Source: JAGTRP01 sp050259815 (lineage in GTDB: Bacteria; Pseudomonadota; Gammaproteobacteria; Burkholderiales; Rhodocyclaceae). From it: a stretch of 5,693 bases of DNA. A model generated the notes under the pieces. It saw nothing but the letters and a program-made list of their open reading frames with translations, was not told the origin of the DNA and made no database searches. The DNA lies in contig JBLNBI010000470.1 in NCBI GenBank assembly GCA_050259815.1, positions 1 through 5,693 on the forward strand, written 5' to 3'. The position numbers and the translations under genes were made by a program. This document shows positions 1-4,647 of the stretch, one piece after another (within the stretch, counting starts at the first letter, position 1; every line of letters begins with the position of its first letter).

Positions 1-383
1 CCCACCCCGAAGCCCTTGCGGCCCCGGCCGAAGCTGGGATTGTTCTCGCCGCTGTAGCCGGCGCCCACGTCGGCGAAGCCCCGCAGCAGGGTATTGTCTT
101 CCAGGACCCGGCGGGAGATGCCGTCGCCCAATTGCCCGACCCGGCGTTCCAGGGCCTCGACCCGCGCTTCCTGATCGGCGGCGGGCGCAGCGGCCGGGTT
201 GCCCTGCTCCAGGCGCTGCACCTTGGCCGACAGCTCGTCGATGCGCTGCATGCTGCGCTCCAGCTTCTTTTCCAGTTCCCTGATGCGGGCGGCGTCGTCG
301 GCCAGGGCCGGGCCGGCCAGCAGGATGCCTGCCAGTCCCAGGCAAGCCGATTGCCTTGTGATGTTCAATTTTTCGCCCCCCAT
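1..383 (-). CDS. Exported coiled-coil outer-membrane (porin-like) protein, N-terminal part
   Basis: The frame is open from the ATG at 383 to the left edge (127 full codons), so the C-terminus is missing. Residues 12-28 form a hydrophobic signal-peptide core ending in PALA before DD, the likely signal peptidase I site. Residues 31-60 and about 70-95 are charged and heptad-like (RIRELEKKLERS, RVEALERRVGQL), indicating a short periplasmic coiled coil. From residue 99 the sequence turns into alternating Gly/aromatic text (LLRGFADVGAGYSGEN), as at the first strand of a beta-barrel. This layout is typical of proteobacterial porin-like proteins; the exact family and substrate cannot be told from this fragment. 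The start is uncertain: a TTG at 368 preceded by GGGGGG would give MNITRQSACLG and an equally good signal peptide. The ATG at 383 has only a weak GGTGA upstream. A sigma-54-like promoter lies just upstream. The gene is divergent from the GT87 gene. Confidence 0.72.
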   Translation of the reverse strand, partial: MGGEKLNITRQSACLGLAGILLAGPALADDAARIRELEKKLERSMQRIDELSAKVQRLEQGNPAAAPAADQEARVEALERRVGQLGDGISRRVLEDNTLLRGFADVGAGYSGENNPSFGRGRKGFGV

Positions 384-413
384 GGAAATTCACCGGCCAT
401 CCCCCGTGCATCA

Positions 414-429
414 CGCAAGGAGCGGGCCA
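414..429 (-). promoter_or_regulatory. Putative sigma-54 (-24/-12) promoter for the outer-membrane protein gene
   Basis: The minus strand reads TGGCCCGCTCCTTGCG, close to the sigma-54 consensus TGGCACG-N4-TTGCW. The invariant GG and GC are separated by exactly 10 bases; mismatches are C for A in TGGCA and G at the last position. Transcription would begin near 403, leaving about 20 nt before the ATG at 383 or about 35 nt before the TTG at 368, both usable leader lengths. No convincing sigma-70 pair was seen for this gene. The call rests on a motif match read by eye and has not been tested statistically. Confidence 0.5.
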
Positions 430-466
430 TTCGGCGCCCAGCGCGGGTTCGGCGAAGTACGAAAAT

Positions 467-491
467 GGGAATTTCTCCCGCCTGAGAGAAA
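467..491. repeat. Small overlapping inverted repeats in the intergenic region
   Basis: GGGA (467-470) pairs with TCCC (476-479), and TTTCTC (472-477) pairs with GAGAAA (486-491) across an 8-base spacer. Either pairing excludes the other. The arms are short and could be chance, but they sit between the sigma-54-like promoter and the nested palindrome. Confidence 0.25.
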
Positions 492-496
492 ACAGG

Positions 497-533
497 CCGG
501 TGATTCCCGATTTCGGGAAGCCGCCTTCACCGG
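497..533. promoter_or_regulatory. Nested palindrome in the divergent intergenic region, possible regulator site
   Basis: The core at 504-519 is a perfect 7-2-7 inverted repeat, TTCCCGATTTCGGGAA. It is flanked by a second perfect 7-bp pair, CCGGTGA (497-503) and TCACCGG (527-533), with an unpaired GCCGCCT (520-526) on the right side. The core centre is about 108 bp upstream of the start site predicted from the sigma-54-like promoter, within the usual range for an enhancer-binding protein site. It also lies about 80-100 bp upstream of the GT87 start, so it could act on either gene, or fold in the GT87 leader RNA. Related TTCACCGG text recurs at 389-396. Its function is inferred only from symmetry and position. 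Confidence 0.45.
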
Positions 534-598
534 GGCCGCCCATCCGGTCCGGCGCGAAACTTGCGACCGGCAGCTCATCCCCTGCCCCTGCACCGACC

Positions 599-1864
599 AT
601 GGACTTCATCAAGCGCCTTCCTCCCTGGACCATCCCCCTTGCCGGCGGCGCCCTGATTCTCGGCTATCTCGTCTTCACCGCCTCGGTGCTGATCGGCGGA
701 TACCGGGCGGCGGCCCGGGGCGAAATGCCGGTCTTCACCGACTTCACGCCCAAATATGCGGTGTCCATGCTGGTCCAGCGGGAACCGGCGGCCAATCTCT
801 ATATTCCCGAACGCATGTTCCAGGCCAACGTAGCCGCCGCCCAGGCGGCCTACGGCGGCCGGCTCAACGACCGCCAGGCCCACAGCATCGGCTTCGCCCC
901 CTGGATGTACCCGCCCTTCTTCATCCTTTTCCTCTATCCCCTCGCCTTCCTGCCCTACCTGGGGGCCGTCGCCGCCTGGCTGGCGGTGACCGCCATTCCC
1001 TACGGGCTGGCCATGGCCCGGGCCCTGGGGCGGCGGGCCGGGCTGCTCCTCGCCTTCGCCTCGCCGCCGGCCTTCTACAACCTGATGTTCGGCCAGACGG
1101 GCTTCCTCAGCGGCGGGCTCATCGGCCTGGGCCTGAGCCTGGTCCACGCCCGGCCCGTGGCGGCGGGAATCTGCATCGGGCTGGCGACCTTCAAGCCCCA
1201 CCTGGGCATCCTGGTTCCCTTCGCCCTGGTGGCGGGAGAACACTGGAAGCCCTTCGGCATCGCCGCCATCACCCTGGTCGCCCTGGTCGTGGCCAGCGTC
1301 CAGGCCTTCGGCATGGACCCCTGGTACGGGCTGATCGGGACCATCGAGTTCTACAGGAGCGGCTTCGAGGCAGGGGCCTACAGCTACGAGGACTTGGTCA
1401 CGGTGCAGGGCATGCTGCGCCTGGCCGGCGCCGGCCCGGATATCGCCTGGAAGGCCCAGGCCGTCGCCGCGGTGCTTGCCCTGGCCGCTGTGCTGTGGGC
1501 CTGGTGGCACAAGCGTTCCCGGCCGTCCCACGTGGGACTCCAGACCGCAATCCTCGGGGCTGCGACCCTGCTGGCCGTGCCCATGGCCTACAGCTACGAC
1601 CTGGTGCTCCTCATGCCGGGCGTCGCCTGGTTGTGGGCCGACATGAGGGAACGGGGCGCGAGCCTCGCCGAAGTCCTCGCCCTGGCGCTGCCCCTGGCGG
1701 CCATCCTGCCCCTCAAGGCCGTCGCCGGCGCCATCCACTTCCAGTACGCGCCGCTGGCTTCCCTCGCCCTCCTCGCCCTCGCCGTCGTCCGCCTGAACGG
1801 ACTGCGGCGTCAGGCGGCCAGCGGCACCGGTGAGGAAGCCGGTTCGGTGGCTGCGGCTTCGTAG
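599..1864 (+). CDS. GT87/DUF2029-type polytopic membrane glycosyltransferase
   Basis: A 421-residue, strongly hydrophobic GT-C-fold type protein in the inner membrane. GT87 enzymes characterised in actinobacteria transfer mannose from polyprenyl phosphate; the donor and acceptor here are unknown. After the first membrane helix (about 11-32) comes a periplasmic loop with VFTDF, in which Asp48 is the candidate catalytic acid. Family-typical text follows: WMYPPFFILFLYPLAFLP (102-119), FGQTGFLSGGLIGLGL (164-179), TFKPHLGILVP (197-207) and PMAYSYDLVLLMP (328-340). Roughly nine or ten membrane segments are visible. The start is not certain: the ATG at 599 lacks a clear Shine-Dalgarno, and the only in-frame alternative is GTG at 500. 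That would add 33 Pro/Ser-rich residues with no obvious role and would run through the nested palindrome, so 599 is preferred. The 3' end overlaps the convergent GT9 gene by 55 bp. It may work with GT9 in surface glycan synthesis, but the genes are on opposite strands. Confidence 0.78.
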   Translation: MDFIKRLPPWTIPLAGGALILGYLVFTASVLIGGYRAAARGEMPVFTDFTPKYAVSMLVQREPAANLYIPERMFQANVAAAQAAYGGRLNDRQAHSIGFAPWMYPPFFILFLYPLAFLPYLGAVAAWLAVTAIPYGLAMARALGRRAGLLLAFASPPAFYNLMFGQTGFLSGGLIGLGLSLVHARPVAAGICIGLATFKPHLGILVPFALVAGEHWKPFGIAAITLVALVVASVQAFGMDPWYGLIGTIEFYRSGFEAGAYSYEDLVTVQGMLRLAGAGPDIAWKAQAVAAVLALAAVLWAWWHKRSRPSHVGLQTAILGAATLLAVPMAYSYDLVLLMPGVAWLWADMRERGASLAEVLALALPLAAILPLKAVAGAIHFQYAPLASLALLALAVVRLNGLRRQAASGTGEEAGSVAAAS

Positions 1865-3090
1865 GGGAAGGCCGGGGCAACCGCCTCGGCGAGCCGCCGT
1901 TCCACTTCCGCCAGCACCGTTCCCACGGCGATGGCCTGCATGCACCGGTTGTCCCGGCAGCCGGTCCGGCGCCCGTCCCCGGGACTGAGGCAGGGGGAAC
2001 AGGGCAGCCCGGCGGCGATGGCCGTGGCGTTGCCCAGGGGCCGGTAGCGCTCCGGGCTTTCCGGCCCGAACAGGGCCACCACCGGCAGGGAGGTCACGGC
2101 GGCGAAATGGGCCGGCCCGGAATCGCTGCTCAGGAGGACCGCGCTGCTGGCGAAGAGCGCCGGCAACTCGGCCAAGGCGAATACCCCGGCCAGGGACCGG
2201 CAGCGCGGGTCGCCCACCTCGGCCTCCAGGGCCGCCACCGCCGGGACATCCTTCTCGCCCCCGAGCAGGAACACGGCGGTATCGGCATGCCGGGCGAGGA
2301 CCGCCTGGATGAGGGCCTTGAAGTTCGCCCAGGGCCAGCGGCGCAGGGGCAGGAGGTCGCCCACATTGGGATTGACCAGCAGGATGCGGTGGCGGGCCGG
2401 ATCGAAATCCCCCCCCAGGGCCAGGAGCCGGGCCAGCACGGTCAGCCGCTCCACCGGCGTGACTTCCCGCCGGGCGACCCGGGGCAAGGCCGGCGTCCGA
2501 GGGGCTGAATCCCTGGGATAAGGCTCCAGGGCCGCGTCGGTGAGGGCCATGAGATTCCGGGCCAGATGTAGGTCCGGCCGGTAGTCGACGGTCCGGTTGT
2601 AGAGGGCGCTGCGGCCGCTCTCTCCGTCATCCGGATGGCGGAAGCCCGCCCGGCGGGCCGCCCCGGACAGGAAGGCCAAGAGGGCCGGAAAATTGGCCCG
2701 GGGGTCGATGTCGATGGCGGTGGCGATACCCCGGCGCCGGGCCCAGACCATGAAGCGCAGCACATCGGCGGCCAGGGCGACCAGGCTGCCGGTGCGCAGC
2801 CAGAAGACGTTTTCCGGCCGGACCGTGCCGGTGAGGGAAAGGCAATCCCGGTTCTGGCGGAAGATGAGGAAATGCAGCGTGGCGCCATGGATATCCCGGG
2901 CCCGCTCCATGGCGGGGTCGGCGAGGACGACGCTGCCCATTTCGGCCAGGCCGATGAAGAGCGCCGGCCCCGGCTTTCCGTTGGGCTCCGACGCCTTGCG
3001 GCCCAAGCCAAGCCGGAGCAGCCGGGCCAACCCCCGGCAGAGGGCGCCGCCGGCCACCTCGTCCAGCCAGCGCATGGTGCGGAGCCGCAT
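1810..3090 (-). CDS. Glycosyltransferase family 9 (heptosyltransferase-like) protein
   Basis: A 426-residue cytoplasmic or membrane-associated GT-B enzyme. GT9 members such as WaaC and WaaF transfer ADP-heptose to the lipopolysaccharide core; the substrate here is unknown. The N-terminal Rossmann half begins after about 40 basic residues with FIGLAEMGSVVLADPA (45-60), where EMGS replaces the usual GDV/GD-type loop. The C-terminal half has ILLVNPNVGDLLPLRRWP (236-253), LLGGEKD (275-281), SSDSGPAHFAA (321-331) and ALFGPESPERYRPLG (339-353), the GT9 nucleotide-sugar signature. Four cysteines (C364, C367, C378, C383; CxxC-x10-C-x4-C) follow. Similar Cys clusters occur in some GT9 relatives. The ATG at 3090 is 8 bp after the ccmD stop and has no clear Shine-Dalgarno; ATG 3075 is a possible alternative. 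It is probably read with ccmCD as the last gene of the operon, an odd partner for cytochrome genes. Its C-terminal Ala/Pro tail overlaps the convergent GT87 gene. Confidence 0.85.
   Translation of the reverse strand: MRLRTMRWLDEVAGGALCRGLARLLRLGLGRKASEPNGKPGPALFIGLAEMGSVVLADPAMERARDIHGATLHFLIFRQNRDCLSLTGTVRPENVFWLRTGSLVALAADVLRFMVWARRRGIATAIDIDPRANFPALLAFLSGAARRAGFRHPDDGESGRSALYNRTVDYRPDLHLARNLMALTDAALEPYPRDSAPRTPALPRVARREVTPVERLTVLARLLALGGDFDPARHRILLVNPNVGDLLPLRRWPWANFKALIQAVLARHADTAVFLLGGEKDVPAVAALEAEVGDPRCRSLAGVFALAELPALFASSAVLLSSDSGPAHFAAVTSLPVVALFGPESPERYRPLGNATAIAAGLPCSPCLSPGDGRRTGCRDNRCMQAIAVGTVLAEVERRLAEAVAPAFPYEAAATEPASSPVPLAA
1835..1860. repeat. Stem-loop in the overlap of two convergent genes
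   Basis: GAAGCCG (1835-1841) and CGGCTTC (1854-1860) form a perfect 7-bp stem with a 12-base loop, inside the last codons of both the GT87 and GT9 genes. It lacks a T-run on either side, so it is not a standard intrinsic terminator. It could slow polymerase or protect RNA 3' ends from either side. No other terminator-like structure was seen between the two convergent units. Confidence 0.25.
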
Positions 3091-3098
3091 GGGAAATA

Positions 3099-3278
3099 CT
3101 AGGAGTCGGAATTCCGCATTTGGCGCTTGAGCCGCCGGAGAGTTTCTTTTTTCCGCCGGGCGACGAAGAGGGGCTCGACCGCCATGATCAGCGCCGTGAC
3201 CCCGAAGGAGCCCCACACGTAGCCGGCGTAGCCCCCCATGGCGAGGAAGTCGGACAGGCTGGTCCAGTAGATGGTCAT
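3099..3278 (-). CDS. ccmD: Heme exporter protein CcmD
   Basis: A 59-residue inner-membrane protein of the System I cytochrome c maturation pathway. In known systems it holds the CcmABCD complex together and helps release heme-loaded CcmE from CcmC. The sequence has the expected form: a short N-terminus (MTIYWTSLSDFLAMGGYAGY, residues 1-20) with the GGYA/YVW block typical of CcmD, one membrane helix (about 15-37), and a basic cytoplasmic tail (RRKKETLRRLKRQ). Its length is normal for the family. The start at 3278 is fixed by the ATGA overlap with the ccmC stop and by a good AGGGAGAGA ribosome site just upstream. A longer frame starting at 3311 would lie inside ccmC and is rejected. Identification rests on both the motif and the position directly after ccmC. 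Confidence 0.9.
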   Translation of the reverse strand: MTIYWTSLSDFLAMGGYAGYVWGSFGVTALIMAVEPLFVARRKKETLRRLKRQMRNSDS

Positions 3279-4012
3279 TTGGTCTCTCCCTGGAGGATCG
3301 CCTTGGCCCACTCGGTGTGGCGCTCCCGTTCAAGCAGGATGGTGCGCACCCGGGCGAAGGCCACGGCAACGGAGTACATCCAGAAACAGAGGGCCATGAG
3401 GAGCATGCCCCAGAGCATGGTGGCGGCCATGGACGGCGACTTGGTGAGCGAGACGGAGGCCCCCTGGTGCAGGGTGTTCCACCACTTCACCGAGAAGTAG
3501 ATGATGGGCACATTGACCACCCCGACCAGGAGCAGCACCGCCCCGGCCTTGTCGGCCCGGCGGGGATCGTCGATGGCGGACTGCAGCGCAATGAAGCCGA
3601 TGTAGAGGAAGAGGAGGATGAGCTCAGAAGTCAGCCTCGCATCCCACACCCACCAGGTGCCCCACATGGGCTTGCCCCAGAGGGCCCCGGTCCACAGGGA
3701 CAGGAAGGCCATCAAGGCGCCGGTGGGGGCCAGCGCCGTGGCCATCATGCCGGAGAGGCGGGTGTTGAAGGCCAGGCCGATGGCGGCCCAGAAGGCCATC
3801 ACCAGGTAGATGAACATGGACATCCAGGAGGCGGGGACGTGGATGAAGATGATGCGGTAGCCCTCCCCCTGCTGGGCGTCGGTGGGGGCGACCAGGAGCC
3901 CCAGGTAGAGGCCGGCCAGGCCGAAGAGCACGGCGAGCGTCACGAAGACCGGGATCAGCTTGCCGGCTAAAGGGTAGAAGGTCGAGGGCGACGAGAAGCG
4001 GTAAATGCTCAT
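3275..4012 (-). CDS. ccmC: Heme lyase/heme transport protein CcmC
   Basis: A 245-residue, six-helix inner-membrane protein of the heme-handling (HHP) family. CcmC places heme on its periplasmic face and attaches it to the heme chaperone CcmE, before transfer to apocytochrome c by CcmF/H. The diagnostic parts are all present: the WWD domain WGKPMWGTWWVWD (112-124), and the two axial histidines in the flanking periplasmic loops, His58 in IHVPASWMSM and His182 in WWNTLHQG. Helices lie near 19-41, 56-80, 92-111, 125-145, 155-173 and 196-219. Length and motifs match functional CcmC, so it is not degenerate. The six helices and length near 245 separate it from the much larger CcmF and from CcsA-type proteins. 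The start overlaps the TPR gene stop (ATGA), with a strong GGGAGGAAA upstream. The usual upstream partners ccmA and ccmB are absent from this position, so it is either a second dedicated copy or a rearranged ccm locus. Confidence 0.95.
   Translation of the reverse strand: MSIYRFSSPSTFYPLAGKLIPVFVTLAVLFGLAGLYLGLLVAPTDAQQGEGYRIIFIHVPASWMSMFIYLVMAFWAAIGLAFNTRLSGMMATALAPTGALMAFLSLWTGALWGKPMWGTWWVWDARLTSELILLFLYIGFIALQSAIDDPRRADKAGAVLLLVGVVNVPIIYFSVKWWNTLHQGASVSLTKSPSMAATMLWGMLLMALCFWMYSVAVAFARVRTILLERERHTEWAKAILQGETK
3283..3291 (-). promoter_or_regulatory. Ribosome binding site of ccmD
   Basis: The minus strand reads AGGGAGAGA, 4 bases before the ATG at 3278 (GGGAG core about 7 bases away). It lies within the last codons of ccmC and selects 3278 over the upstream in-frame start at 3311. 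Confidence 0.7.
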
Positions 4013-4647
4013 GGCTTTCCTCCCGGCTTCGCAGCCGGTTTCGGGTTGTTGCCGGCCTGGGAAGCGGCGGCTTCTTTCTGCTTGTCGAGCTTCTCACGCA
4101 ATTCCCATGCCGCCGCCTCGGCCTTGCGGCGGAAGGGATCGTCCTTGGGGGCCAGGTGGACGTAGGTTTCCATGGCCTGCATGGCGCCGAAACTGTCCCC
4201 AAGGCCGTCCAGGGCCTCCGCCAGGCCGAAGTAGGCGTTGAGCTGGTTGGGGCGCAGTTCGGTGGCGGCGTTGAAGAAATCCCGGGCGGCGGCGTATTCC
4301 TTGAGTCCCAGGAGGGCAAAGCCGAGATTCACATGGGCTTCCGGCATCTTGGGATTGATCTGGAGGACCTTATGGAAGGCGGCCACGGCGTATTCGTACT
4401 GGCGGGCGTGGAGCATGGCCACCCCCTGCTGGAAACGCTTGTCGATTTCGAGCCGCTGCCGGGATTCCGTATGAAAAGCCGCGCGCATCTGGTCGGTGGC
4501 GTTCGGCAGCCTGTCGTAGAACGACAAAAGAAGCCCGCCGAAGGCGACCAGCATCGCCGTCAGGGCGACGGCCCGCCAGCGCACATCCTTCCGGCGCCGG
4601 GTTGCGGAGTCAGCGGACGGGGTTTGGGAATCGACGGCTTGGTTCAT
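4009..4647 (-). CDS. Membrane-anchored TPR-repeat protein
   Basis: A 212-residue protein with a basic N-terminus (RRRKDVRWR, 17-25), one membrane helix (about 25-44), a linker, and three TPR units at about 71-104, 105-138 and 139-172. Examples are AVAAFHKVLQINP (87-99) and AARDFFNAATELRP (120-133). A charged helix and a Lys/Pro/Gly-rich tail end it. The basic N-terminus argues for an N-in topology with the TPR domain in the periplasm. TPR proteins of cytochrome maturation systems (the CcmI/CycH C-terminal domain, NrfG) bind apocytochrome tails. A comparable partner-binding or assembly role here is an inference from the neighbouring ccmC and oxidase-like genes. It is not a full CcmI, since it has one membrane segment instead of two and no long linker. 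The start at 4647 is set by the ATGA overlap with the upstream stop; no Shine-Dalgarno is evident, so translation is probably coupled. Open frame upstream of 4647 is shadow sequence. Confidence 0.85.
   Translation of the reverse strand: MNQAVDSQTPSADSATRRRKDVRWRAVALTAMLVAFGGLLLSFYDRLPNATDQMRAAFHTESRQRLEIDKRFQQGVAMLHARQYEYAVAAFHKVLQINPKMPEAHVNLGFALLGLKEYAAARDFFNAATELRPNQLNAYFGLAEALDGLGDSFGAMQAMETYVHLAPKDDPFRRKAEAAAWELREKLDKQKEAAASQAGNNPKPAAKPGGKP
4016..4024 (-). promoter_or_regulatory. Ribosome binding site of ccmC
   Basis: The minus strand reads GGGAGGAAA, with the GGAGG core 6 bases before the ATG at 4012. It is encoded within the Lys-Pro-Gly-Gly-Lys-Pro tail of the TPR protein, and is the strongest ribosome site in the operon. 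Confidence 0.75.

Noticed and set aside
199..1833. A 544-codon plus-strand open frame overlapping the GT87 gene in another frame
   Set aside because: Arg/Pro/Gly-rich low-complexity text with no domain; it is the usual by-product of GC-rich codon bias over the convincing GT87 frame.
1835..1860. Intrinsic terminator for either convergent gene
   Set aside because: The stem is real but short, with a 12-base loop and no T-run on either side, so it is kept only as a low-confidence stem-loop.
575..1945. A 456-codon minus-strand open frame opposite the GT87 gene
   Set aside because: Gly/Gln/His-rich shadow of the plus-strand gene, with no hydrophobic or catalytic pattern and no ribosome site.
2442..3011. 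A 189-codon minus-strand open frame inside the GT9 gene
   Set aside because: Ser/Pro/Arg-rich alternate frame with no motif; the GT9 frame covers it with conserved motifs on both sides.
3091..3369. Upstream extension of the GT9 frame through ccmD to 3369
   Set aside because: The added residues are a shadow of ccmD and the end of ccmC, with no family similarity; the ATG at 3090 gives a normal GT9 length.
3317..3970. A 217-codon plus-strand open frame opposite ccmC
   Set aside because: Gly/His/Glu-rich shadow; the opposite strand is an unmistakable ccmC with a WWD domain.
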